DNA of 64,000 bases from Podaxis mareebaensis. Its lineage: Eukaryota > Basidiomycota > Agaricomycetes > Agaricales > Agaricaceae. Of the stretch, positions 1-11,107 are shown one piece after another. The translations under genes and the position numbers were made by a program. The notes beneath the pieces were generated by a model. That model saw only the letters and a list, made by a program, of their open reading frames with translations, was not told where the DNA came from and searched no databases. The stretch covers positions 1-64,000 of the forward strand of contig JAEUWP010000305.1 of assembly GCA_018524725.1 (NCBI GenBank). Direction: 5' to 3'. The number at the start of each line of letters is the position of its first letter. Positions within the stretch are counted from its first letter, which is position 1.

Positions 1-444
1 GTCGTGAAGCTCCTCCCTCCCAATCTCCTTAAAGTGTATGCACAAGGCTGTTGGCTTTGTCTAGGAGTAGGGCATATTGCTTCTGATTGTCCTAACCATA
101 TGTGCCAATTCTGTCAAGGATGAAATCACCATTCATGGCAATGTATTCAATGTCCTCAAACTCCTGTTATTCCATCTCATTATCAGTCTCCTGTCAATGG
201 TCCTACTTACGAAGAAGCCAAGAAGTGTGTCCAGTTTCTCACCAACACTCTGACTCTTGGCCAGAGAGGATGACAGAACATGCTATATGAAGATGCCTTT
301 ACTCTCATTCCCTGACCCATCCCTCATGACTGTGGAGCATTAGAGAACACCACCACCGAGTATACCTTCAACCCTATCACAAAGCAAACTGAAGGATGAC
401 ATGTCACTACTAACAACATCCCCATCCAAAATCAATCTAAATGA
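1..444 (+). pseudogene. Family A retrotransposon ORF3, 3' fragment
   Basis: This is the C-terminal end of the extra ORF that follows pol in the family A chromovirus; the rest lies left of the window. It aligns codon by codon with the minus-strand ORF3 at 9503-11107 and ends at the same stop (AAA TGA). The first CCHC zinc knuckle (CWLCLGVGHIASDC) is intact. The second is broken where CGA (Arg) has become TGA, and several other CGA codons have also become TGA. The sequence is strongly CpG-depleted. It is a dead copy, in plus orientation, directly followed by a polypurine tract and a 3' LTR. The element assignment is firm; the ancestral protein's function is unknown beyond probable nucleic acid binding. 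Confidence 0.8.
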
Positions 445-500
445 TGCCTCATGGAGGTTGACACCTGTTACAGGTAGATCGATCTGGAGTTTGATCATAC

Positions 501-511
501 AAAGGGGATGA
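501..511 (+). other. Polypurine tract of the left family A copy
   Basis: A purine run, AAAGGGGATGA, touches the first base of the LTR at 512. This is where plus-strand DNA synthesis is primed in LTR retroelements. The same run occurs, in reverse orientation, next to the LTR at 9435. It shows that the LTR at 512-1161 is the 3' LTR of a plus-strand element. Confidence 0.75.
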
Positions 512-1161
512 TGTTACACTCCTCTTGTTTCTGTCATCATTCACACTCTCCTTGCACTCCTGCCTCTTCGCCTTCTGACTGTCTTTCCTGCTCTCCAACT
601 CCAAGTGTCCACCTTGACCCAACTTCTAGTCTGACCCTCGGTCCTACCTCAGATCTTCTGAAGTCACACTATGTTTAGCATTCAGGCTTGGTGATATATT
701 GTATAATAATAGCTTGCCTTCTGTAGATCTCATCTTACCTTGGGCTCAGTCTTCTATACTTAGAGCACTGAAGTAACTACGAAGATTCTCCTTTAGGACA
801 TGTAGAATAGCCATTGCCCTCATATTTAGATAGCTTGTAAAGTAAGTAGAACTTAGCTTTACAATCATTTTGTACATAGTGCGAGAATAGTAAGGACTGT
901 CTTCCGCTTTATCTTCTTGCCACATGAGAGCTCTACCTGCCTTGATAGGATAACTGGCATAACAGCTAAACCTACAGAGTGGCCTGTGACCTTACAAGTC
1001 ATATCTCTCCCTAGGCAGTCCCTGCAAGATTTCCAGCCAGCCTCTAGTTCTCTCAGGAGAACAGACAGGTGTTCTGCTTCAGGAACTTAATAGTGCTGGG
1101 TTGTCTTAGGACAGTATCTCTCTGCACTGAGACGATGTGTAGAAACTGTCTCTATGTAACA
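512..1161 (+). repeat. 3' LTR of the left family A copy
   Basis: This 650-bp LTR starts TGTTACACTCCTC and ends TATGTAACA. It is a diverged plus-strand copy of the 638-bp LTRs at 8798-9435 and 17344-17981, with most CpGs changed to TpG or CpA. The 5' half of its element is outside the window, so the target duplication cannot be checked. It lies against the zinc-finger region of the DIRS-like element and probably inserted into it. Confidence 0.85.
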
Positions 1162-2985
1162 AAACTGACATGGGCCAAAACCTCAGAAAGGAAACTCCTC
1201 AGTCCTGATGGCAAGGAGATCTGTATTATCTGGAACCTCACAGTGAACACTTCCAAATCCTGTGACCATGGACCAGAGAGGGTCCATACCTATTCCCTTT
1301 GTGGAGGTAACCACACTGCCCTCAGTGGTGATTGCCAGTGCCTCAGCAACTGAGCAACCACAAAAGGCAGTCCCCTACCCTATCCTCTCATATCCTAGGC
1401 TTGCTGACACTGTAATCTAGCAGCCACCTTTCAACCCCTCTCTCCATTCTTGCCCTGAAATCTTTTCTAAAATTGTTCACCCATATAATGCAGACACCTT
1501 TGAACTCCTTGCCAAGCATGCCCTTCTTGACCAATATCCTGATCTCATCTCTTTCTTGTGCAACAGGTTTCTGATAGGCCCTATGCCTGAACTGACTCAG
1601 ACAAACATATTAAAAAACCACCCATTAGCAAGATACCATGGATCAACTGTCAATGAGTATTTTGCAGAAGAAGTCAGCTGTAGTCACATGGATGGCCCCT
1701 TTTCATGCCAGGAAGTCAAGAGAATCCTACATGGTCTCTTCCAGTCATCCCCCCTCATTGTTATTGTCTAACTGCAAGCACCTGGAGAACCTGACAAGAT
1801 CCAGGTATGCAGATACCTTTCCAAATCCATAAACTTGATCCCCTCTGTCAACTCATTCATCAAGGAAACATCCTTTCCAACTTGTTTTAATACTGCATCC
1901 CATGTCACAGAAGCAGTGAGTACCATCAGACATTTCATTCAGTGGTACAGCCCACTACAGTTGGACACACATCAGGTGAGGCTGTGTCAGACTCCCAGCC
2001 TCCTACCTCTGGCATCAGGCCTGTATTCAGTTGGGCATTTATGGGCCCAGTCTTAAAGACCTCAGCTGCAGTAGTCTTCCAGTTTTTAATATCTGTCATA
2101 ACCCACCCATCTCATGTAGTTGAGCTCATCACTCTGTCAGGTTGCATCAGCCCCTATTGGCACTCAGGCATGCACAATCAACATTGTGAAATTCCATTGC
2201 ACATGCCCAGCCATCCCCAACCACAAACCTTGGCTTGTTGTTCAGGGCTGTGAAAATGAATTTTACATTGACCATGTGCACCTGTTTGGTGCCTCCTCTG
2301 CTAGCAGTAGTACTGGCATGATCACTAACATGTGTGTTAATATATGGATCTGGAAGGATGCTGAAAGTATAGCCAAATATAAAGACAACCTTGCCCCCAC
2401 CTGTTCCCCAAAGCCTGATGGTCCTTTTTCTGACCCCAATGGCTTTTGCTATGCATATGACAAAAATGCTCTCCTTCTCAAAGTCAAATCACTTGGCATC
2501 CCCTGGCACCTGACCAAGGATATGCAAGACTTTGCATCTGAGTTTGTTTTCATTGGACTCAAGTGGAGTTACATCACTTGCTCCATCAGCCTACCTGAAC
2601 ACAAATAGCTGAAATACCTTCAATGTGTTACTAACTTCTTATACCAATTCATGGTCAGACAAAACTGATGTCAGCTGCAAGACATGGAGAGCATCCATGG
2701 TACCCTCCACTATATCTCTTCCATCTTCACCAAAGGCCATTCCCACCTCCCCTCCCTCTCCAACTTTGCTTCCTGTTTCAAATGCAACCAGTTTGCCCAT
2801 TGCTACCCTCCACCCTCTGTGTTCACTGACCTCAAGTGGTGGCAAATGTGCCCCAAGGATGAATCCTTCTCACAGCCTCTCCTTCCACCAGGCCCATTAC
2901 TGGACTGACACATCTATGTTGATGCTAGCACATCCTGGGGTATTGGCATAGTTGTTGGTGATGAATGGCTAGCTTTCCCTCTATC
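1162..2985 (+). pseudogene. DIRS-like reverse transcriptase, 5' part
   Basis: Conceptual translation in several frames gives a Cys-rich motif near 1250-1345 (HTYSLCGGNHTALSGDC), then the RT fingers and palm. Recognisable pieces are FQSSPLIV, DKIQVCRYLSKS and GCENEFYIDHVHLFGAS. The catalytic motif region reads KYKDNLAP where related elements have YxDD, so the active site is lost. The start of the RNase H domain (HIYVDASTSWGIG) lies at about 2905-2950 and is cut at 2985 by the family B insertion. Stops and frame changes are scattered throughout. Calling it DIRS/Ngaro rather than LTR-type RT rests on the linked tyrosine recombinase and the split direct repeats. Confidence 0.65.
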
Positions 2986-4347
2986 TGTTAGGTAGGTCCT
3001 TATCACTGGTCACCTAAGCTTTGCTAGGGGGTGGCTATCTCACTAGATGGTTCGCAGAGGCGCTAGGATCTAGCAAGAAGGATCATGGTAAGTAGGTGGT
3101 GAGGCAAGTGTCCAATTAAGCACACTCAGGGGTCAAACTTCTATCAGTTGAGAATATGACCAATAGAAAGTTTACTACCACACTGATTTTGAACTAACAT
3201 CAATCACAGAGTTAAGAAATAACACTGAGATTTGAGAATATAGGAAGCTTGCACTTCCAGTACATGAGCAGCTATTTAAGCTTTACTTCTAAGGTCCAAA
3301 TCTGGTAACTATGATGAAGTAAAGCTATGAGTCTGAGAGTCAATTGAATCATAACTACAGAGTGGAGTGAGATAAGAATAGAAACTAGATAAGAACAAGA
3401 CAAGAAAGGAAGCTAACTAAGTAAGGAAATAGTTCAGGTTCGAGTTCATCTGGGATACAAGGATACAAGGCAAAGAGTCTGTAATAGAGATATAGGAAGG
3501 AAACTGTTTACTGGTTTATTACAAGTCCATATCAGGGTGAAGGTGTCCATTGGAGGAGTCAGAGGAATAGGAGTCAGGAGATGAGGTAGAACTGGGAATG
3601 ATGAAGTTCCCTGCTGAAGGCATTGAGTTGGAGGAGTCTGACTCATGGAGGAAGATGAGGCTGCAGTGCAGGGATGATGATGATGATGATGATACATCAG
3701 TGGTGACATATGGTGGTGGGTATGGAGGAGGATCACCAATGGGTTCTTCTGGATTTGATTCATTGATACCTGGGACGTTGGAGTCAATGCTGCAGAGGGG
3801 CAGAAGTTGAGTGCGATGGGGAAGGATGGCCAGAGGCTCATTGGAATTAGGATCAACATGATAGACTTCTACTTCTTGAAAATAGAAACTGTGTGCAACT
3901 TTGTACTTGATGATATGAGGGATGACCTCAGGTGGGTACATCATGTAGGGATGGAGGAATACGATTGGTTCTCCAGTGTACAGGATCATCTTCCAACTGT
4001 GGGCCCAGGTGGAGTTGAAGTTGTTATGGATCATTTGGATGTATAACCCATTGAGATCGAAGACATGGGTAAAGGGAGCATTTTCCCAGGCAATGCATAA
4101 TATCTCTGTCATCATGCAGTTGGTTTCATAGAAGATTGGTCCAGGCATTGGCCAGTCTTCAGAGAATAGGGAGGTGTGGCCAGGAAGGCAATGGTTAGCA
4201 AAAGCTTTGTTACGATAGTGAGTTGAGTCTTCAGCTGGTATACCTGTATCTTGAGTGGTGGAGTGAGAGGCGTTGGGGAGTCCAAGCTCATGGACTAATG
4301 CATGATAAATGACATTACAGCAGGAGGTACCAGGCTGGTTCATAACA
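2986..4347 (-). repeat. 3' LTR of family B element
   Basis: The LTR runs from TGTTATGAACC (4347, minus strand) to CCTAACA (2986). Its partner is 21037-22398 and a solo copy lies at 25512-26889. On the minus strand, U3 covers about 4347-3253; R is inferred to begin near 3252 because of the self-complementary segment found there. The last 276 codons or so of ORF3 lie inside U3. A purine-rich tract, GAAGGGGATAA, abuts the LTR at 4348-4358. Confidence 0.9.
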
Positions 4348-5856
4348 TTATCCCCTTCATTATTAGCAAGTTCCATCTCACTACTACTATCTGACACTGG
4401 TGTTGGGTGAGGGGTAGGTGGTCTAGGATCTTCTGCTTCTGACATCAGAGAAGGGAGATTTGTGATGTCCATCAACTGTGTGGAGGTGTTCTGATCTCAT
4501 TGGACAAGGGAGCAAATGCGCACAGTGGCTCAGCTGAGTAGGCTGTGTTGTTCTCTGATGGATGTGGGGGAGGCCAAAGGTATAGGTATTGGAGCATGTG
4601 GTCTGCCTGTTTCGGGTACTGATGATGTTGTCAGTGAGGGCAGAGATGGTGGCATTGATGGATTGGTGCAGTTGCACACTTGATGAACTTGGACTTCAGG
4701 TATGGTGGGGAAGGTAGGGGGTTCCATTATAGTCCCTAGCTCATAGAGATGATTGGGTGAGGTTACTTCCTCTGTATCAATCAGTATGCAGATACCACTG
4801 GTGTTGATTGGTCCCTTGTGGAAAAGTGCATGAAGGGCAAAGTAGTGGAGGAGGTCGGGTTGGGAGTGGGTGCCTAGGAGGAGTGATAGGTCAGCTAGTA
4901 GGGTGGCAGTTGCCCAGATCAGAAATGTCTGGTGGGGAGTCAGGATGTTGTTGTATTCTTTGATGTGGAGCCACATAGTGGCTTGCATTGGTAGATCATG
5001 ACAATAAAGCCTCAGTTCACGATGGAAGGCTAACATCTTGATAATGTCTAACACTTCCCTGAATTGGAGGCAAGAGATGTGGACTTGGAGTTGGGGAAGT
5101 CCTGCTATGTAAGGCACAAGTCTCATGTAGAGTTGAATCAGGTTGTGGTTGTCAATCTGCTTGCTGGGGAGATCAGGATAATGGAGGATTCAAAAGAGAG
5201 CTAGTTTGGCTAAGTGCATTGAGTCATAGACCAATTTTATCAAGGAGAAGTTTGGTGGTAGAGCTTGAGCTCTCGATGTCACTATGTAGTCAAGGGGAGA
5301 TGTTGTGGCCAATACAAGCAAGTTGGGCTGTCTCCATTGAGTTTGAAAGTTGAATGAGCATTTTAGCAGAATGCATGATAGTAGCAATAGTTTCCCTGTA
5401 GATGTTGCAGTTCTGAACCAAGAGTGGATTCCTTTGAAGAGCAGGGTTCTGGGTGATGGAGTTAACCCAGTCCAAAGATTCTCTGAGTCAAACGAGTTCA
5501 GAGTCAAGGTTGGATACTTCACTAGGGAGGGAAGGTAGTTCAATCAGGGACCTGGCATTGATTGGCCAGATGAATTCCCAGGTTCCAATGCGGGTTGAGT
5601 AGGCTGGGAGTGGATGGAGTGGGTGTGAGATGATGAAGGGCACAGTATCCTGTGCAATCATGGTCATTGTGATGTATTGTATGGCAAGGTATTCCATGAT
5701 GGCATTCAGGCATTCTTGGAAGGTGGTGGGTGTCTCGATGAGGGATTGGATGCAGTCAGTGTTGCAGCCAATGCTTGTAGTAGAGTTGGGAGGTAATTGA
5801 GTATCTTGGCAAGCTTCAGTTTGAATAGCAGTTTCCTGGGTGTTAGTGGTTGACAT
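3519..5856 (-). pseudogene. Family B ORF3, running into the 3' LTR
   Basis: This long post-pol reading frame starts at ATG 5856 (MSTTNTQETAIQ), just after the pol stop and in the same frame as pol. It reads to about 5290, changes frame once, and continues from about 5290 to a stop at 3519, with a few TGA interruptions. About 275 C-terminal codons lie inside the LTR. No known domain is recognised. The C-terminal part is rich in aromatic, His and Pro residues and then Ser and Asp (a GAT-repeat-encoded stretch at about 3674-3692 reads as Ser on this strand), ending NGHLHPDMDL. The frame is also open in the other two LTR copies. Function unknown; an accessory or envelope-like role cannot be inferred from sequence. 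Confidence 0.6.
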
Positions 5857-5865
5857 CTCCAGTGG

Positions 5866-8797
5866 TCAACGAAGTTTGTTCTTCCTTTTATAGTCATTGA
5901 GGATTTGCTGTGCATTGGAGAATGCAGACTGCAGTTCCCATGTATTTTCAGAGTGTGGATACCCAGTCCACTTGACTAGGAATTCAAGGCGGTTGTGCAG
6001 TCGTCGATGATTTAGGATTGCTTCAACTTCGTAGTGTTCTTTGTCATTGCACAGTTCTGGTGTGGGTTGTGGGTAGTGTTTGCCATATAAGTTATTCTCA
6101 GTTACTGGAGTGAGAAGTGTGGCATGAAATATGGGATGAATTCTCCATGTTTTGGATAACTTTAGTTCGAAGTTGACTGCAGATATCTTCTTGATGATCT
6201 CAAATGGTCCTTTGCATTTCAGAGCAAGTTTCCTTGATTTAACTTGCAATGGAAGATTGCGAGTGTCTAACCATACTAGGTCTCCTATGGAGTAGGTGGG
6301 GAGTCAATAATTGGCTGTGCATTTTGCCATAATTTGGCAGGCATGATTATGTGCTTGAATAGCATGATGGCAGGCTTCTATTAATCAATTCATGCAGTTT
6401 TCTGCTGATGGATTGTTCATGGGTTCCATTTCTAAAGGGAATGCTTTTGGGGTATAGCCATAAAGTAGCTGGAATGGAGTCTTGGGGCATCCAGCATGGG
6501 GATGATTGTTGTGGCAGAATTCATAGATTGGAAGATATTTGCTCCATTCATTTGGATTGCTTGAAGTGGCGATGGTGAGGTAGGTCTCAATTTCTTGATT
6601 GAAACATTCAGTGGATCCATCAGTTTGAGGGTGGTAAGCTGTAGAGTAAGCAGGCTTGATGTCAAGGAGTTTGTATAGTTCTCACATTGCTTTGGATGCG
6701 AATCAGGGGTTGCAATCTGAGATGACCTTATCTGGAAGGCCATATTGTGAAAATAGGTGATTGACCAAAACAGAAGCAATGACTTGGCTGTCAGCAGTCT
6801 TCATAGTAGGGGCTAAAATTATCCCCTTCATAAGGCCATGGTCCACTATGGCCAAAATAGAATCATATCCATGGGATGGTGGTAGATCTGTGATGAGATC
6901 CATAGAGATTTGCAAAAAGGGTCATGTTAATTGGGGTGCTGGGATCGGTTGGTAGGGTGGCTTGTCTGGTCATCTAATGATTTTGTGCTGTTGGCAGGTC
7001 AGACAGCCTTTAACATATTCAGTGATGTAATCCTTCATGGCTGGCCAGTAAACATATTCAGCAAGTTTGCATAGTGTTTCAGCTATTCCAGGATGTCCTG
7101 CAGTTTGATGGTCATGTATTCATTGGAGTAATCTGCAGCATAGTGATGGCTCATTGGGAACCAGAATTCTATTCCCATGAGTAGGTAATTTCTGATCTGG
7201 GATGTCATCATCATTGGGGTCTATCATTTCTTGGTGCTTCTTGATGACTCATTTATCATCTTCCATAATGATGGCAATCATTGATTGATCAAATATGGTA
7301 AAGTCTTGGTTTTCTGGTTCCAGAGGTGTGTAGTTGGGTCACCTTGAAAGTGTGTCTGCTGGTCCATTCTTTCGACCAGGGATATGCTTGATTTTGAGGT
7401 TGGGCTGGAATTGTTGCATGAATTGTACCCAGCAGACTTGTCACTTATTGAGGGTCTGTGGTTCCTTGTAGCAGGATAGGTTCTTGTGGTCACTCCAGAC
7501 AATGATTTTGTGGGGCAATCCTTTGAGGTAGTGGTGCCATGTGCATAGTGCAATAATTATAGCTAACCATTCGAGTTCTGAGCAGTGATAATTGTGTTCC
7601 ATTGGGGTAAAGGCTTTAGAATGGAAGGCTATCAGATGACAAATGCCGTTTTCATCTTTCTAGTAGAGCACAGCTCCTGCTGCATACTGCAATGCATCAG
7701 TCTTGATTTCGAAAGGTTTCGATGGATTGGGTGCAATAAGAATGGGTCAATCTTTGAATTTCTTTTTGAGTTCATTGAAAGCTTGTTGATGTTTGGGCTT
7801 CCATTTGAACTTGACGTTTTTAGACATTAATGCATTGAGGGGTGCTGCATGCTTGGAGTAATTTCGGATGAAGTGTCAGTAGAAGTTGCAAAATCTAATA
7901 AATTTTCAGACATCTCAGGTTGTCTTTGGTGTAGGCCAATTTTTGATTCCTTCAAGTTTGGCAGTGTCCATTTTGATGGACGTGGGAGTGACTACTGCTC
8001 CTAGGTATTCAACATATTGCTTTTTGAATTCACATTTCTTGGGTTTGAGGTACAGGTCATGTTTTCATAGGATATCTAGTACTTCTTGGGTGATTTGTTG
8101 TAGTTCTTCTCAAGTCTTGGCATGGATGAGAATGTCCATGTAGATGAGTACTTGTCATCTTCGAATGAGGTGGGCAAATATATGATCCATCATGGATTGA
8201 AAGGTTGCAGGGCTGTTGCACATTCCGAAGAACATGACAGTTGGTTTAAATAGTCCTCTTGGGGTTTTGAAGGCTCCTTTCCACTGGTCACCTTCATGGA
8301 TGTGAATGTTGTTGTATCCAGCTCACATGTCAAATTTCATAAACCATTTTGATCCTTTAAGCTTATCAAGCAATGAGGATATGAGAGGTATTGGGTAAGT
8401 GTTCTTGATGGTATGTGTATTGAGGTAATGATAGTCTTGGCATGGTCATAGTTTGCCATCTTTCTTTCCTACAAAGAAGAAAGGTGATGCCATGGGTGAT
8501 TCAGAGGGATGAATGTATCCTTTCTCGAGGTTTTTGTTGATAAATTTGTCAAGTTCTTACATTTCAATGGGTGATAGTTGATATGGCTTGAATGATTTGG
8601 GCTCAAATGAGTCTTTAAGTTCAATTTTGTGATCCCAAGGTCTGTTTGGTGGAAATCACAATGCTTTCTTTTCAGAAAATATGTCAAGGTAGTCATGGAA
8701 TTCCTTTGGAACGACTTTTCTAGGATCAGATTCTTTCTTCTGATCTCCATATTGTTGTGCAATTGCTTGTGAGGCATTTGCTTTGAAATTGATTTTG
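5866..8797 (-). pseudogene. Family B pol: reverse transcriptase, RNase H, integrase, chromodomain
   Basis: This is the 3' continuation of pol after the family A insertion. On the minus strand from 8797 it reads an RT N-terminal region, RT core (DKLKGSKWFMKFDM, AGYNNIHI, GAFKTPRGLF), the catalytic box as IYMDILIHAK with one Asp missing, an RNase H stretch (HLIAFHSKAFTPMEHNY), integrase zinc region (HPGIAETL...CLTCQQHK), integrase core (DLITDLPPS, AYHPQTDGSTECFNQE), and a chromodomain (RLEFLVKWTGYPHSENTWE). About 20 stops interrupt it, nearly all TGA at positions where family A or other Ty3 elements have Arg. The coding match on both sides of the family A insertion is exact apart from the duplicated TTTTG. 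Confidence 0.85.
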
Positions 8798-9435
8798 TGT
8801 TACGTAGAGACGGTTTCTACACATCATCTCAGTGCAGAGAGATACTGTCCTAAGACACCCCAGCACTATTAAGTTCCAGAAGCGGAACGCCCGTCTGTTC
8901 TCCGGAGAGAACTAGAGGCTGGCTGGAAATCTCACAGGGACTGCCTAGGGAGAGATACGACTTGTAAGGTCACAGGCTACTCCGTAAGTTTAGCTGTTAC
9001 GCCAGTTATCCTGTCGAGGCAGGTAGAGCTCTCACGCGGCAAGAAGATAAAGTGGAAGACAGTCCTCGCTATTCTTGCGCTATGTACAAGTGATCGTAAA
9101 GCTAAGTTCTACTTACTTTATGAGCTATCTAAATACTGAGGCGATTGCTATCTTACATGTCCTAAAGGAGAATCTTCGTAACTACTTCAGTGCTCTAAGT
9201 ATAGAAGACCGAGCCCGAGGTAAGATGAGATCTACAGAAGGGGAGTTATCATATCACCAAGCCCGAATGCTAAACATAGCACATCTTCGGAAGATCCGAG
9301 GTGAGACCGAAGTTGGTGATGGAAGACAGGTCAAGGTGGACGCTTGGAGTCAGGAGGCGGAAAGGCGGTCAACAGGCGACGAGGCGGGAATGCAAAAGAG
9401 GTGTGGATGGCAGCGGAAGCGAGAGGAGTGTAACA
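8798..9435 (-). repeat. 3' LTR of nested family A element
   Basis: The LTR spans TGTTACACTCCTC (9435, minus strand) to GTAACA (8798). The polypurine tract AAAGGGGATGA abuts it at 9436-9446. It shares the self-priming segment ATCGTAAAGCTA (9093-9104, plus strand) with its partner at 17344-17981. Confidence 0.93.
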
Positions 9436-9502
9436 TCATCCCCTTTGTATAATCAAACTCCGGATCGATCTACCTATAACAAGTGTCGATCTCTGCAAGG
9501 TG

Positions 9503-11107
9503 TCACTTGGATTGGTTTTGGATGGGAATGTTGTTAGTCGTGACGTGTTGACCTTTGGTCTGCTTCATGATGGGGTTGAAGGTGTACTCGGTGGTGGTAT
9601 TTTCCAAGGCTCCATGATCGTGAGGGATAGGTCGAGGGATAAGAGTGAAAGCGTCTTCATATAACATGTTCTGTCGTCCTCTTTGGCCGAGAGTCAGAGC
9701 GTTGGTGAGAAACCAGACACGCTTCTTGGCTTCTTCATACGTAGGACCGTTGACAGGGGATTGGTATCGAGATGGGATGACAGGAGTCTGAGGACGTTGA
9801 ATGCACTGCCAGGAGTGGTGATTTCGTCCTTGACAGAATCGACACATGTGGTTAGGACAATCAGAAGCGATATGCCCTACTCCTAAACAAAGCCAACAGC
9901 TTTGTGCGTATACTCTGAGAAGATTGGGAGGAAGAAGTTTCGCGACGGTGAGAGGAAGAGTTTGTCGTCGAACATGGCATTCCCAATTGGGGTATTTGGA
10001 GATGGGGTTCAATTCTCCTTGCAGAGTCAAGATGTTTACGAGGGTTGGTAAGTTCGGGTAGGTGGCGATGTCAGGCTTCTGTTCGACTGAAGCCTTAGCT
10101 CGAGACTGAAGGGTCTCTGGGACGAATGGGTCGGTTCGTGTTCGATGGGAATAGGCTCTTCCCTCAGCAACAAGGATTCCTCGATCTCGTTGATACTGCC
10201 AGGGGTAGTTCTCTGGTGTAACTCGTGTTTGGCTTCCAGTATCTGTTGCACTGGACTCTCGAGACTGAGATACTCGATCCATCTCTGTGCATTGGGCGTG
10301 AGTGGAGGAGGAGGGGTTCGAGGAGGAAGAGTGTGCCGTGGCGTGCTTGCTTCCATACTGTTGATGGAGCGAGGCAATGAAGGCAGGGGTCTCTGTGGTC
10401 GAGGTGGCAGTGAGAAAGGTACACACCTGTCTGACGAGGTTCTTCGCGTACTGGACCTGATGTTGCATTCTGTACTGCGAGGCGATGTTGTAGAGGGGTC
10501 GTGTTGTGCGGGTAGCTGCATCTCGGAAATTAAACCATAACTTGTCTCCTGGTTCTGGAGCTGGTGGGTTCCAGCTTCTCAGGTCTGCAAGTACGTCAGC
10601 TGCACTTGGATAACCAGTGGCCTGGGCGAGGGAGGTAGCGGTCTGGTAGATATGACTCGAGGGGTTATATGGATTGGAGATATCAGTCAGATTTCCAGAT
10701 GTTCGTGGGTCCAGCACTCGATGGTGTTGTCCCGATGGATTACGATCTGGGTTCCTTTGGGGAGTGGTGGCGAGGGCTTGTCAAAGGAAATTCTGATAGT
10801 TTTCATCTTCTGGAACAGTCGTTGTGCGGTTTGGAAGACTGGCATGCAGTGGATCGGAGGTAGGCATCGTAGATGTTGGATGAGTGACTGAATGTTGATA
10901 GAATGGGTTGGTACTAGTGATTGGGGATGGTTCGCTCTGGATGGTAGCGAACTCGAGGTGGTCCGAGGGAGATGTCGCGACGTAGTCGCCGTCAGATCCT
11001 CTGGTCAGAGAGTCTCCATGGAGGAGCTCTGTGAAGCTTTCCGTTCTGGATGTTGCTGGCTCGATGGCGGCATAGTCATTGACAGAGAAGGAACTAGCGT
11101 TTGACAT
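9503..11107 (-). pseudogene. Family A ORF3, post-pol protein with tandem zinc knuckles
   Basis: The ORF starts at ATG 11107 and overlaps the pol stop (TAG at 11094-11096) by 14 nt in another frame. It runs about 534 codons to a stop at 9503, with a single interruption, TGA at 10781-10783, that fits a decayed CGA. The N-terminal half is Ser/Thr/Pro-rich. The C-terminal third has two canonical CX2CX4HX4C knuckles, CWLCLGVGHIASDC and CRFCQGRNHHSWQC. Gag of the same element carries its own knuckle (CITCGNMNHWARSC), so this is a second nucleic-acid-binding protein placed after pol. I do not recognise the family. A role in RNA binding or packaging is inference. Confidence 0.75.

Noticed and set aside
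1069..1353. 94-codon frame crossing the LTR end at 1161
   Set aside because: It joins LTR and DIRS-element sequence by chance; only the part after 1161 is former coding sequence.
3598..3810. Plus-strand frame with a poly-Asp run in the family B LTR
   Set aside because: It is the antisense of the Ser-rich ORF3 end and recurs only because the LTR recurs.
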